In this document: one piece after another, positions 31,435 to 40,154 of the stretch
How positions within the stretch are numbered: the first letter of the stretch is position 1
How the letters are laid out: every line of letters starts with the position of its first letter
Assembly: GCF_002995495.1 (NCBI RefSeq)
Contig: NZ_PVZV01000002.1
Coordinates: 1,178,001 to 1,242,000, forward strand
Origin: Actinocorallia populi
GTDB taxonomy: Bacteria > Actinomycetota > Actinomycetes > Streptosporangiales > Streptosporangiaceae
DNA: 64,000 nt
Direction of reading: 5' to 3'
The notes under the pieces: model-generated
The model's input: only the letters and a program-made list of their open reading frames with translations
Database searches by the model: none
Told to the model about the DNA's origin: nothing
Translations under genes and position numbers: made by a program

Positions 31435-33276
31435 GTGCCGGAGCGGGTCGATCCCCAAATCCTGCGCGCGGGGTTGCGCGTGCTCGGCGTGGCCATCCGC
31501 GCCGAACCCTTCGTGTTCACCCTCTCGGTGCTCGCCAGCGCCCTGTACGGGGGCACGACGGTGGCCAGCGCCTGGGTGCTGGGATGGGTGACCCAGGAGA
31601 CCATCCTTCCCGCGTTCGAGCGGGGCGACACCACCGCGGGCGCGCTGGCCGCCGCGGCGGCCGCGGTCGTCGGGGTGGCGGTGCTCAAGGCCGTGGGCGT
31701 GGCCGGGCGGCGGTTCTGGGCCGGGCTCATGCAGTACCGGATGCAGGCCGCCTACCGGCGCGAGGTGACCCGCAGGTACCTGGAGCTGCCGCTGGCCTGG
31801 CACCAGCGGCACCCCACCGGCCAGCTGCTGTCCAACGCGGGCGCCGACGTCGAGGCGGTGTGGGCGCCCATCGCGCCGATGCCGATGGCGGTCGGGGTGG
31901 TCTTCATGCTGGTGACCGCGGCCGTGGCGATCCTGCTGGTCGACCTGCCGCTGGCGCTGATCGGCTTCCTGATCTTCCCCGCCGTCGCCGTGCTCAACTA
32001 CGTCTACCAGCGGCGCCTGGGGCCCAAGGCGGCCCGGGCCCAGCAGCTGCGGGCCCAGGTCAGCGAGGTCGCCCACGAGAGCTTCGAGGGCGGCCTGGTG
32101 GTCAAGACCCTCGGCCGGGAGGACGCCGAGACCGAGCGGTTCGCCACGCAGGCCCGCCTGCTGCGCGACACCAACATCGAGGTCGGGAAGATCCGCGGGC
32201 TGTTCGACCCGGTGATGGAGACGCTGCCCCGGCTGGGCGTGCTGGCCGTGCTGCTGGTCGGCGCGGTCCGGCTGGACGCCGGGGCGATCGACTACGGCGA
32301 GCTGGTCCAGGTCAGCTACCTGTTCACCCTGCTGGCCTGGCCGATCCGGGCGCTGGGCTGGGTGCTGGCCGAGCTGCCGCGCAGCGTCGTCGGCTGGGAG
32401 CGGGTGCGCGCCGTCCTGGACGCCGAGGGCTCGCTGCCGTACGGCGAAGCCGCGCTGGGCACCGCCGGGGCGGCCGGGCTCGAGGTCAAGGACGTGCGGT
32501 ACGGCTACGGCGAGGACGCCGGGCAGGGCGCCGCGGTGCTGGACGGGGTGGACTTCACCGTCGCCCCCGGCCGCACCGTGGCGATCGTGGGCTCCACCGG
32601 CTCGGGCAAGTCCACCCTGGCCGCGCTGCTCGTCCGGCTGGTCGACCCCGGCGCGGGCGCCGTCCTGGTCGACGGCGTGGACGTGCGGGAGCTGGCGCCC
32701 GGCCAGGTGGCCGGCGCGGTCTCCCTGGTGCCCCAGGAGACGTTCCTGTTCGACGACACGGTGCGCGGCAACCTGCTGCTGGGCCGCGACGTGCCCGACG
32801 AGGAGCTGTGGGCGGCGCTGCGCCTGGCCCAGGCCGACGGCTTCGTCTCCGGGCTGCCCGACGGCCTGGACACCCGGATCGGCGAGCGCGGCGCCACCCT
32901 GTCCGGCGGCCAGCGCCAGCGCCTGGCGCTGGCGCGCGCCCTGGCCCGCCGCCCCCGCCTCCTGGTCCTGGACGACGCCACCTCCAGCGTCGACCCGCGG
33001 GTCGAGGCCCGCATCCTGCGCGGCCTGCGCGACACCCGCTCCAGCGTGGTGGTGATCGCCTACCGCAAGGCCACCATCGCCCTGGCCGACGAGGTCGTGC
33101 ACCTCGACCGGGGCCGTGTCGCCGGCCGGGGCGCCCACGCCGATCTGCTGGAGCGTTCCCCCGGCTACCGCGACCTCGTCAACGCCTACGAGCAGGCCGA
33201 GCAGGAGCAGCAGGCGGAACAGGCGGAGAAGGCGGAGAAGGCCGGGCAGGCAGCGGACGAGGACGTGACGGCATGA
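31435..33276 (+). CDS. ABC exporter half-transporter with degenerate ATP site
   Basis: This is an ABCB-type exporter subunit: six membrane helices (about residues 20-310) fused to a nucleotide-binding domain. The NBD has Walker A GSTGSGKST, Q-loop VPQETFLFDD and an intact signature LSGGQRQRL. However, the Walker B ends LDDATSSVD, with Asp where the catalytic Glu is expected, and the switch is IAYRKAT, with Tyr where His is expected. Its own ATP site should therefore hydrolyse poorly. The C-terminus is a Glu/Gln/Ala-rich tail. The GTG at 31435 has GGGAG seven bases before it; ATGs at 31390 and 31399 are alternatives. The stop overlaps the partner's ATG. Confidence 0.9.
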   Translation: MPERVDPQILRAGLRVLGVAIRAEPFVFTLSVLASALYGGTTVASAWVLGWVTQETILPAFERGDTTAGALAAAAAAVVGVAVLKAVGVAGRRFWAGLMQYRMQAAYRREVTRRYLELPLAWHQRHPTGQLLSNAGADVEAVWAPIAPMPMAVGVVFMLVTAAVAILLVDLPLALIGFLIFPAVAVLNYVYQRRLGPKAARAQQLRAQVSEVAHESFEGGLVVKTLGREDAETERFATQARLLRDTNIEVGKIRGLFDPVMETLPRLGVLAVLLVGAVRLDAGAIDYGELVQVSYLFTLLAWPIRALGWVLAELPRSVVGWERVRAVLDAEGSLPYGEAALGTAGAAGLEVKDVRYGYGEDAGQGAAVLDGVDFTVAPGRTVAIVGSTGSGKSTLAALLVRLVDPGAGAVLVDGVDVRELAPGQVAGAVSLVPQETFLFDDTVRGNLLLGRDVPDEELWAALRLAQADGFVSGLPDGLDTRIGERGATLSGGQRQRLALARALARRPRLLVLDDATSSVDPRVEARILRGLRDTRSSVVVIAYRKATIALADEVVHLDRGRVAGRGAHADLLERSPGYRDLVNAYEQAEQEQQAEQAEKAEKAGQAADEDVTA

Positions 33277-35054
33277 CGATGTTGAACGAGGCGGTACTGC
33301 ACGAGGGCGCCCTGGCCACGGCGCGGCGCGGGCTGCGGATGACGCCGGAGTTCCGGCGCGGGCTGGCGCTCACGCTGGCGCTGGCGGTGGCGGCCACCGC
33401 GGGCCGGGTGGTGATCCCGGTCGCGGTGCAGCAGGTGATCGACCACGGCCTGGGCGCGCCGGGCGGCCCCGACCTGGGCTACGTCCGCAACGCGGTGGCC
33501 GTGTGCGTGGTGGCCGTCCTGCTCACCGGCGTCGCCGCCTACCTGATGAACGTGCGGCTCTACCGCAGCACCGAGACGGGGCTGGCGTCCCTGCGGGTGC
33601 GGGCCTTCCGGCACGTGCACGACCTGTCGATGCTCACCCAGAGCAGCGAGCGGCGCGGGGCGCTGGTCTCCAGGGTCACCGCCGACGTCGACCAGATCAG
33701 CCAGTTCATGCAGTGGGGCGGGCTGATGCTGCTGGTCTCCACCGCCGAGGTGGTGGTGGTGACCGGCCTGATGGCCGTCTACTCCTGGCAGCTGACCCTG
33801 CTGGTGTGGGCGTCGTTCATCCCGCTGGCGGTGGGGCTGCGCTTCTTCCAGCGGAGGATCTCCCGGGCGTACCTGGTGGTGCGCGAGCGCATGGGCGACC
33901 TGCTGTCGGTGGTGGGCGAGGCCGTGGTCGGCGCCTCGGTGATCAAGGCGTACGCGGCCGAGGCCCGGACCGCCGAGCGGGTGGACAGGGCGGTCGAGCA
34001 GAGCAAGCGGGCGCAGACCAGGGCGCAGGCGCTGGTGGCGATGACGTTCCCGCTGAGCGAGGTCGTCGCGGCCGTCGCCACCGCGGCCGTGGTCGTCTGC
34101 GGGGTGCTGCTGGGCGTGGGCGGCACGCTCAGCGCCGGCGAGCTGGTGGCGTTCATGTTCCTGGTCACCCTGTTCGTGAGCCCGATGCAGACCGCCACCG
34201 AGATCCTCAACGAGGCGCAGAACGCGGTGGCGGGCTGGCGCCGGGTGCTGGGGGTGCTGGACACCGAGCCGGACGTCGCCGACCCGGGGGAGTCCGGGCG
34301 GACGCTGGAGCGCGGCCCGGTCGCGGTGGACTTCGAGGGCGTCGTCTTCGGCTACCCGTCGGGCCCGACGGTGCTGCACGGCGTGGACGCGCGGATCGAG
34401 CCCCGCGCCCGCGTCGCGGTGGTGGGGGAGACCGGCTCGGGCAAGACGACGTTCGCCAAGCTGCTCACCCGGCTGATGGACCCGGTCTCGGGCACCGTGC
34501 GGATCAACGGGGTGCCGCTGCGCGAGATCGCCTTCTCCTCGCTGCGCGAGCGCGTCGTGATCGTCCCGCAGGACGGCTTCCTCTTCGACGCCACGCTGGC
34601 GGAGAACATCCGCTACGGGCGCCTCGGGGCCACCGACGAGGAGATCGCGGCGGCGCTGGGGGAGCTGGGCCTGGGCGACTGGCTGGAGGGCCTGCCCAAG
34701 GGCCTGGACACCCCGGTCGGGCAGCGCGGCGAGTCGCTGTCGGCGGGCGAGCGCCAGCTGGTCGCGCTGGCCCGCGCCTACCTGGCCGACCCGGACCTGC
34801 TGGTGCTGGACGAGGCGACCTCCGCGGTCGACCCGGCCACCGAGGTGCGGCTGCAGCGGGCGCTCGACGGGGTCACCCGGGGCCGCACCGCCGTCTCGAT
34901 CGCGCACCGGCTGTCCACGGCCCAGGCCGCCGACGAGGTGCTGGTGTTCGACCGGGGCCGGATCGTGCAGCGCGGCCCGCACGCCGAGCTCGTGGCGGTG
35001 CCGGGCGTGTACGCCGATCTGCACGCCTCCTGGACGGCTCAGCGGGGAATGTGA
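33273..35054 (+). CDS. ABC exporter half-transporter, catalytic partner
   Basis: This is the second half of the exporter, 593 residues with six membrane helices and a C-terminal NBD. It has Walker A GETGSGKTT, VPQDGFLFDATLAENI, Walker B LLVLDEATSAVD with the catalytic Glu, and switch IAHRLST with the His. Its signature is SLSAGERQL rather than LSGGQ, the usual mark of the subunit that completes the partner's dead site. The pair is thus complementary, as in heterodimeric exporters of the TM287/288 and BmrCD kind. Export of a drug, lipid or peptide is inferred; the substrate is unknown. It overlaps the first gene by four bases. Confidence 0.92.
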   Translation: MTMLNEAVLHEGALATARRGLRMTPEFRRGLALTLALAVAATAGRVVIPVAVQQVIDHGLGAPGGPDLGYVRNAVAVCVVAVLLTGVAAYLMNVRLYRSTETGLASLRVRAFRHVHDLSMLTQSSERRGALVSRVTADVDQISQFMQWGGLMLLVSTAEVVVVTGLMAVYSWQLTLLVWASFIPLAVGLRFFQRRISRAYLVVRERMGDLLSVVGEAVVGASVIKAYAAEARTAERVDRAVEQSKRAQTRAQALVAMTFPLSEVVAAVATAAVVVCGVLLGVGGTLSAGELVAFMFLVTLFVSPMQTATEILNEAQNAVAGWRRVLGVLDTEPDVADPGESGRTLERGPVAVDFEGVVFGYPSGPTVLHGVDARIEPRARVAVVGETGSGKTTFAKLLTRLMDPVSGTVRINGVPLREIAFSSLRERVVIVPQDGFLFDATLAENIRYGRLGATDEEIAAALGELGLGDWLEGLPKGLDTPVGQRGESLSAGERQLVALARAYLADPDLLVLDEATSAVDPATEVRLQRALDGVTRGRTAVSIAHRLSTAQAADEVLVFDRGRIVQRGPHAELVAVPGVYADLHASWTAQRGM

Positions 35055-35466
35055 CCTGCCGCCGATGCCGTCCCGTGAACATCCTGATGCGGACCTGAGG
35101 CCGTGCCGTGAGCGCCGTGTGACCGGGGGTGCTTCCCGCAGGGGGGCGGACGATCGATTCGACTGGTGTCCGTCCGGATACGCTGCGGATTTATGGTCTT
35201 GTCCCCGATGTCGGTGGTGGGGGTGAAATCCCTTACTAAGCAGGGGTTTTCACCCTCGCGGATCTTGGTCGGGCGGTGCTATTCTCCCCTCGGCGGTTGC
35301 AGTCGTGGTTCGTTCAAGTGTTTACCGGTGGTAAAGCGCCCGCGCGGACGATGACAGCGGGCGTTTTGGCTTTCCCGGGGACGGTACCCGGGGGCGAAGG
35401 CTCCCCGTGTAGGCCGTGGTGGGGCCACGAGGTGTGGCGCCGTGTTTTGCCGCAAGGAGAAAGACC
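35055..35466 (+). promoter_or_regulatory. cspA promoter and structured 5' leader
   Basis: No gene is seen in this 412-bp gap. An extended -10 (TG-C-TATTCT, 35277-35285) predicts a transcript start near 35292 and a leader of about 175 bases. Upstream of it GGGTGAAA (35221-35228) pairs with TTTCACCC (35248-35255). In the leader, TTTACC-GGT-GGTAAA (35321-35335) is a perfect hairpin. AAAGCGCCCGC (35333-35343) pairs with GCGGGCGTTTT (35357-35367), a terminator-like hairpin with a T-run, and CCCGGG repeats at 35374 and 35387. The first two hairpins share the AAA bases and exclude each other. Cold-responsive control is plausible. AAGGAGA at 35454-35460 is the ribosome site. Confidence 0.6.
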
Positions 35467-35673
35467 ATGCCCCAGCAGGGCACCGTGAAGTGGTTCAACG
35501 CCGAGAAGGGCTACGGCTTCATCGCCGTGGACGGCGGAGGACCCGACGTCTTCGTCCACTACTCGGCGATCCAGAGCTCCGGCTACCGCAGCCTGGACGA
35601 GGCGCAGCGCGTCGAGTTCGAGGTGACCCAGGGCACCCGGGGGCCGCAGGCCGACCAGGTCCGCCCCCTGTAA
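35467..35673 (+). CDS. cspA: Cold-shock domain protein
   Basis: This is a single-stranded nucleic-acid binding RNA chaperone, one OB-fold cold-shock domain of 68 residues. It starts [19 protein letters not shown], which contains the RNP1 aromatic patch, followed by [10 protein letters not shown] (RNP2) and [12 protein letters not shown], ending QADQVRPL. The ATG at 35467 sits seven bases after AAGGAG; the frame opens upstream to 35416 in the leader. A long structured leader and a strong terminator (35699) show that it is a monocistronic gene with its own control, as is usual for csp genes. Confidence 0.95.
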   Translation: MPQQGTVKWFNAEKGYGFIAVDGGGPDVFVHYSAIQSSGYRSLDEAQRVEFEVTQGTRGPQADQVRPL

Positions 35674-35698
35674 GTACCCCCTCGTCCGGATACATCCT

Positions 35699-35734
35699 GA
35701 CAAGCCCGCCCCGCCGCCGCGGGGCGGGCTTGTC
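35699..35734 (+). terminator. cspA terminator
   Basis: A perfect 16-bp stem (35699-35714 with 35719-35734) with a four-base loop begins 26 bases after the cspA stop. Confidence 0.85.
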
Positions 35735-35788
35735 ACATGTGCAGGTCCCGGTGCGGTCCGGCGGCTTGGAGGCGGCAGAATGGAGGGC

Positions 35789-36181
35789 ATGTCAGCGCAA
35801 GGGCCCGCGGCCCCGAACTCCACAGCACTCGACCCGAAGATCGCCGCCCGCCTGAAGCGGAACGAGGAGGGCCTCGTCCCCGCGATCGTCCAGCAGCACG
35901 ACACCCGCGAGGTGCTCATGATGGGCTGGATGGACGACGAGGCGCTGCACCGCACCCTCACCACCGGCCGCTGCACGTTCTGGTCGCGCAGCCGCAAGGA
36001 GTACTGGGTCAAGGGCGAGACCTCCGGGCACTCCCAGTGGGTGAAGTCCGCCGCCCTCGACTGCGACGGCGACGCCCTGCTGGTCCAGGTCGACCAGGTC
36101 GGCGCGGCCTGCCACACCGGCGACCGCACCTGCTGGGACGCCGACGACCTCGGGGCCCTGGTGGGGAGCCGCTCGGAATGA
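35789..36181 (+). CDS. hisI: Phosphoribosyl-AMP cyclohydrolase
   Basis: HisI opens the adenine ring of phosphoribosyl-AMP in histidine synthesis, a zinc- and magnesium-dependent step. The 130-residue monofunctional product has [36 protein letters not shown], and [26 protein letters not shown], together giving the metal-binding Asp and Cys residues. No HisE domain is attached. The ATG at 35789 is seven bases after CAGAAT, a leaderless-type -10; an ATG at 35780 with GGAGG upstream is also plausible and would add three residues. Its stop overlaps the trp-associated membrane gene, so it leads the trp cluster. Confidence 0.95.
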   Translation: MSAQGPAAPNSTALDPKIAARLKRNEEGLVPAIVQQHDTREVLMMGWMDDEALHRTLTTGRCTFWSRSRKEYWVKGETSGHSQWVKSAALDCDGDALLVQVDQVGAACHTGDRTCWDADDLGALVGSRSE

Positions 36182-36795
36182 CCGCGCCCGCGCGGGAGGC
36201 CGGCCCGAGACCCGCCTCCCGCGGCCGGGAGGCGCTCCTGGCCGCGGGGGTCTGCGCGGCGGGCGCCTCCCTGGTCGTCTACGCCTCCGGCCGCACCTGG
36301 GCGACGGTCGACCCGGCCGCACAGGGCGCCGAGAACCTCCAGGTGGCAGGAGAGGCCCTCACCGCCACCGGGGCGCTCGGCTGGGCGTCCCTGGCCGCCC
36401 TGGCGGCTCTGGCGGCCACCCGCGGCCGCGCCAGGATCGCCGTGGGAACGGTGCTGGCCCTTCTGGGCGCGGCCGTCTGCGTGCTGTCCCTGACCGCCGC
36501 CGACGCCTCCTCGGTCGCGAAGGCCGCCGCGGACGTCTCCGCGCTCTTCAACGCCGCCGACCCCCACACCGTCACGACGACGGCATGGCCGGCGTGGTCG
36601 GCCGCCGGCGGTGTGCTGACCGTCCTGGCGGGCCTGCTCACCGCCGTCCGGGGCCGCCACTGGCCCGGCATGTCGGCGCGCTACGACCGCGGGGCCAAGG
36701 CCGGCGGACGGGCGCGGGCCGACGACCCCGCCGCCCTGTGGAAGTCCCTGGACCGCGGCGAGGACCCCACCGCCGCCGACCCCGAGGAGCACTGA
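36178..36795 (+). CDS. Trp-operon-associated membrane protein (TIGR02234-like)
   Basis: The function is unknown, but proteins of this type lie in actinobacterial trp operons between trpE and trpC. The 205-residue product has four hydrophobic segments (about residues 17-38, 60-85, 90-112 and 140-162). The loop [13 protein letters not shown] after the first helix and the loop [13 protein letters not shown] before the last are typical. A basic C-tail ([31 protein letters not shown], described in part) follows. The ATG at 36178 overlaps the hisI stop, with no trpE between them, which departs from the common gene order. Confidence 0.82.
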   Translation: MTAPAREAGPRPASRGREALLAAGVCAAGASLVVYASGRTWATVDPAAQGAENLQVAGEALTATGALGWASLAALAALAATRGRARIAVGTVLALLGAAVCVLSLTAADASSVAKAAADVSALFNAADPHTVTTTAWPAWSAAGGVLTVLAGLLTAVRGRHWPGMSARYDRGAKAGGRARADDPAALWKSLDRGEDPTAADPEEH

Positions 36796-36796
36796 G

Positions 36797-37483
36797 ATCG
36801 GCACCCCCGAGTCCGGCGGCACCGTCCTCGTCGTCGAGCACGACCCCGATGTCGCCGCCCTCCAGCGGCTCTACCTGACCCGCGAGGGCTACCACGTCGT
36901 CGTCGAGCCGGACCGCACCCGCGTCCTGGCCGCGCTCGCCGAGACGCGTCCCGACGTGGTCGTCCTGGACCTCTCCGAACTCCCCCCGCCGCTGACCGCC
37001 ACCGACCTGCAGCGCCGCGTCACCGACGCCGCCAAGCCCGCGCCCGTCATCAGCGTCGTCCCGCCCGGCCCCACCGCCGCCGCCCCGCCCGGACGCGCCC
37101 CCGCCAAGAACCACACCATCCCCCGGCCCTTCGGCCCGCGCACCCTGCTGGCCGCCATCGCCGACGCCCTGCGGGCCCGCGCCGACGACACCGCCGCCGA
37201 CGTCCTGCACGCCGGCGGGCTCACCCTGGACCCCCAGACCCGCACCGTGCACATCGGCGGCGCCCCCACCCCCCTGACCGCCACCGAGTTCGACCTCCTC
37301 GCCCACCTCCTGCGCCACCCCGGCCGGGTCTTCACCCGCGAGCAGCTCCTGGCCTCCTCCTGGCCCGCGGGCGCCAACGCGGGGGTGCGCACGGTGGACG
37401 TCCACATAGCCCAGCTGCGCGGGAAACTGGGGCCCGCCAGCCCCATCCGCACGGTCCGCGGCGTCGGCTACGTGGCGGGCTGA
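36797..37483 (+). CDS. OmpR-like response regulator with atypical receiver, apparent ATC start
   Basis: This is a DNA-binding regulator of about 228 residues. The N-terminal segment TVLVVEHDPDVAALQRLYL...PDVVVLDLSE is a receiver domain: the likely phospho-Asp is present, but the acidic pair is E-H-D and the later lysine position reads RPFG. It may therefore not respond to phosphorylation normally. The C-terminal winged helix (from about residue 135) has LTATEFDLLAHLLRHPGRVFTREQLL and RTVDVHIAQLRGKLG. No ATG, GTG or TTG lies upstream of the receiver. GAGGAG at 36784-36789 sits seven bases before an ATC at 36797. The next canonical start, GTG at 36956, would cut away most of the receiver. Confidence 0.75.
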   Translation: MGTPESGGTVLVVEHDPDVAALQRLYLTREGYHVVVEPDRTRVLAALAETRPDVVVLDLSELPPPLTATDLQRRVTDAAKPAPVISVVPPGPTAAAPPGRAPAKNHTIPRPFGPRTLLAAIADALRARADDTAADVLHAGGLTLDPQTRTVHIGGAPTPLTATEFDLLAHLLRHPGRVFTREQLLASSWPAGANAGVRTVDVHIAQLRGKLGPASPIRTVRGVGYVAG

Positions 37484-37528
37484 TCCCCTTCCCGGGTTCC
37501 GCGGGGGCCCGAGGGGTAGTTTTGGTGC

Positions 37529-37954
37529 GTGACAGCTGTGTCGGGACGGGCCGAGGGGCGGTGGCGGCGGATGGCCGCGCCGCTGGGAGTGCTGGCCGCG
37601 GGCGCCGCTGGAGCGGCCTTCGTGGGGATGGTCAGCCCGTACGAGGCCGGGCACTACCCGGTGTGCCCCTTCCTGGCGGTGACGGGGCTGTCCTGCCCGG
37701 GGTGCGGCGGATTGCGGATGACGTACGAGCTGGCCCACGGGCGGCTCGCGGAGGCGTTCTCGAAGAACGCGCTGGTTTTTCTGCTGCTGCCGGTCGGGGG
37801 ATACCTGTGGGGACTGTGGACGGTGGCGTCCTGGCGGGGCGTACCGGTGCGGACCAGGCTCGGAAGCAGGGTGGCGATCGTTGCGCTGACCGGGTCGATC
37901 TTGGTTTTCTGGGTGCTCAGGAACCTGCCGCAGGGGCGGGTGCTGGCCCCGTAG
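37529..37954 (+). CDS. DUF2752 membrane protein
   Basis: The function is unknown. The 141-residue product has three hydrophobic helices (about residues 16-36, 75-97 and 112-130) and the DUF2752 hallmark [20 protein letters not shown], with a CPGCG pair followed by R. An upstream [10 protein letters not shown] adds a further Cys. The family occurs widely in bacteria as a small membrane protein. The GTG at 37529 follows TAGTTT (37517-37522) by six bases, suggesting a leaderless transcript and separation from the preceding regulator. Confidence 0.85.
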   Translation: MTAVSGRAEGRWRRMAAPLGVLAAGAAGAAFVGMVSPYEAGHYPVCPFLAVTGLSCPGCGGLRMTYELAHGRLAEAFSKNALVFLLLPVGGYLWGLWTVASWRGVPVRTRLGSRVAIVALTGSILVFWVLRNLPQGRVLAP

Positions 37955-38033
37955 AGTGTGGGGCTCGTGCCCGCCGGGAGCGGCGGGCGGCTACCATCGG
38001 GTACGGACAGGGCACCGTGATGAGGGGACAACC

Positions 38034-38840
38034 GTGAGCGTTCTCGACGAGATCATCGACGGAGTACTCGCGGATCTCGCGGAACGGCAGAAGACCGTTT
38101 CGCTGGAGGACCTCAAGGAGCGGGCCGCCTCGGCCGCGCCGCCGCGGGACGCGCTGCGCGCGCTGGGCTCCGACGGGGTCTCGGTGATCGCCGAGGTCAA
38201 GCGCAGCAGCCCCTCCAAGGGCGCGCTGGCCGCGATCGCCGACCCGGCAGCGCTCGCCCGCGACTACGAGGCGGGCGGCGCGAAGGTCATCAGCGTGCTG
38301 ACCGAGGGCCGCCGGTTCGGCGGCAGCCTGGAGGACCTGGCGGCCGTCCGTGCCAACGTCGACATCTGCGTGCTGCGCAAGGACTTCATCGTCACCGCCT
38401 ACCAGCTGTGGGAGGCGCGCGCCCACGGGGCCGACCTCGCGCTGCTCATCGTGGCGGCGCTGGAGCAGGAGGCCCTGGTCTCGCTGATCGAGCGTGCCGA
38501 GTCGATCGGGCTGACCCCGCTGGTGGAGGTGCACACCGAGGAGGAGGTGGCGCGGGCCGTCGCCGCCGGGGCCAAGGTGATCGGCGTCAACGCCCGCAAC
38601 CTCAAGACCCTCGAGGTCGAACGCGGCACCTTCGCGCGGCTCGCGCCGCTGATCCCCGACGGGGTGATCAAGATCGCCGAATCCGGGGTACGGGGACCGC
38701 ACGACCTCCTGGCCTACGCCACCGCCGGCGCGGACGCCGTGCTGGTCGGGGAGAGCCTCGTCACCGGCAGGAACCCGCGCACCGCGGTCGCCGACCTGGT
38801 CGCGGCCGGGACGCACCCGGCGCTGCGCCAGGGCAAATAA
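38034..38840 (+). CDS. trpC: Indole-3-glycerol phosphate synthase
   Basis: TrpC cyclises CdRP to indole glycerol phosphate. The 268-residue TIM barrel has [15 protein letters not shown] near residue 50 with the catalytic Lys, [37 protein letters not shown] (in pieces) with a second catalytic Lys, [24 protein letters not shown], and [13 protein letters not shown] with a conserved Glu. No TrpF domain is fused. The GTG at 38034 has GAGGGG six bases upstream. A possible promoter TACCAT lies at 37992-37997. Companions trpB and trpA follow. Confidence 0.96.
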   Translation: MSVLDEIIDGVLADLAERQKTVSLEDLKERAASAAPPRDALRALGSDGVSVIAEVKRSSPSKGALAAIADPAALARDYEAGGAKVISVLTEGRRFGGSLEDLAAVRANVDICVLRKDFIVTAYQLWEARAHGADLALLIVAALEQEALVSLIERAESIGLTPLVEVHTEEEVARAVAAGAKVIGVNARNLKTLEVERGTFARLAPLIPDGVIKIAESGVRGPHDLLAYATAGADAVLVGESLVTGRNPRTAVADLVAAGTHPALRQGK

Positions 38841-38849
38841 GATCGGGGC

Positions 38850-38909
38850 ATGACCCGCACCGGACGCGCACCGCGCGAACGATGGCGCAGGGGTCGGCGT
38901 TCCGGCTGA
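38850..38909 (+). CDS. Possible 19-codon small ORF between trpC and trpB
   Basis: A frame from the ATG at 38850 encodes MTRTGRAPRERWRRGRRSG and stops 30 bases before trpB. It lies where some actinobacteria have a short trpM-type gene, and it contains one Trp codon and many Arg codons. The ribosome site is weak (GGGG), and the composition could be chance in this GC-rich gap. It is listed only as a candidate. Confidence 0.25.
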   Translation: MTRTGRAPRERWRRGRRSG

Positions 38910-38939
38910 ACATCCCCTACACCATCGACAGGAAGACCC

Positions 38940-40154
38940 ATGACCATCGAAAGTGCCCTGCCTGACGCGGCGGGGCGGTTCGGGCGCTTCGGCGGGCGGT
39001 TCGCCCCCGAGGCCCTGATGGCGGCTCTCGACCAGCTCGAGACCGAGTACGACAAGGCACGGCAGGACCCGGGATTCCAGGCGGAGTTCCAGGACCTGCT
39101 GACCAACTACGCGGGCCGGCCGAGCCTGCTGACCGAGGCGAAGCGCTTCGCCGAGCACGCGGGCGGCGCCCGCATCCTGCTCAAGCGCGAGGACCTCAAC
39201 CACACCGGCTCGCACAAGATCAACAACGTGCTGGGCCAGGCGCTGATGACCCGGCGCATGGGCAAGCGGCGGGTGATCGCCGAGACCGGCGCCGGCCAGC
39301 ACGGCGTGGCCACCGCCACCGCCGCGGCCCTGCTCGGCCTGGAGTGCACCGTCTACATGGGCGAGGTCGACACCCAGCGCCAGGCGCTGAACGTCGCCCG
39401 CATGCGCATGCTCGGCGCCGAGGTCGTGCCGGTCAAGAACGGCAGCCGCACCCTCAAGGACGCCGTCAACGAGGCGTTCCGCGACTGGGTCTCCACCGTC
39501 GAGCACACCCACTACGTCATCGGCACCGTGATGGGCCCGCACCCGTTCCCGATGATGGTCCGCGACTTCGTGCGCGTCATGGGCGTCGAGGCCCGGCAGC
39601 AGGCGCTCGACCTGCTCGGCCGCCTGCCCGACGCGGTCGTGGCCTGCGTGGGCGGCGGCTCCAACGCCATCGGCATCTTCCACGAGTTCATCCCGGACGA
39701 GGGCGTGCGGCTGTACGGCTTCGAGGCCGCGGGCGAGGGCGTGGAGACCGACCGGCACGCCGCGACCATCACCAAGGGCTCCGTCGGCGTCATCCACGGC
39801 ATGCGCACCTACCTCCTGCAGGACGAGGAGGGCCAGACCGTGGAGTCCCACTCGATCTCCGCGGGCCTGGACTACCCGGGCGTCGGCCCCGAGCACTCGT
39901 GGCTGAACGACACCGGCCGCGCCACCTACCGCGCGATCACCGACGCCGAGGCCATGGAGGCCTTCGCGCTGCTGTGCCGCACCGAGGGCATCATCCCGGC
40001 GATCGAGTCCTCGCACGCCCTGGCCGGCGCGCTCAAGGTCGGCCGGGAGCTCGGCCCGGACGCGGCCATCGTCGTCAGCCTCTCGGGCCGCGGCGACAAG
40101 GACATGCACACCGCGGCCGCCTACTTCGGCCTGATGCCGGAGGAGGGCAAGTGA
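38940..40154 (+). CDS. trpB: Tryptophan synthase, beta subunit
   Basis: TrpB condenses indole with serine using PLP. The 404-residue product has [15 protein letters not shown] at the start, the PLP lysine in [18 protein letters not shown] near residue 88, [14 protein letters not shown] with the catalytic Glu, the phosphate cradle [10 protein letters not shown], and [26 protein letters not shown] at the end completes the COMM/PLP region. The length is standard. The ATG at 38940 has AGGAAG ten bases upstream. It overlaps trpA by four bases so that the two subunits are coupled. Confidence 0.97.
   Translation: MTIESALPDAAGRFGRFGGRFAPEALMAALDQLETEYDKARQDPGFQAEFQDLLTNYAGRPSLLTEAKRFAEHAGGARILLKREDLNHTGSHKINNVLGQALMTRRMGKRRVIAETGAGQHGVATATAAALLGLECTVYMGEVDTQRQALNVARMRMLGAEVVPVKNGSRTLKDAVNEAFRDWVSTVEHTHYVIGTVMGPHPFPMMVRDFVRVMGVEARQQALDLLGRLPDAVVACVGGGSNAIGIFHEFIPDEGVRLYGFEAAGEGVETDRHAATITKGSVGVIHGMRTYLLQDEEGQTVESHSISAGLDYPGVGPEHSWLNDTGRATYRAITDAEAMEAFALLCRTEGIIPAIESSHALAGALKVGRELGPDAAIVVSLSGRGDKDMHTAAAYFGLMPEEGK

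Noticed and set aside
38882-38965. A 27-codon frame overlapping the start of trpB
   Set aside because: It overlaps trpB out of frame, with no ribosome site and no recognisable sequence.
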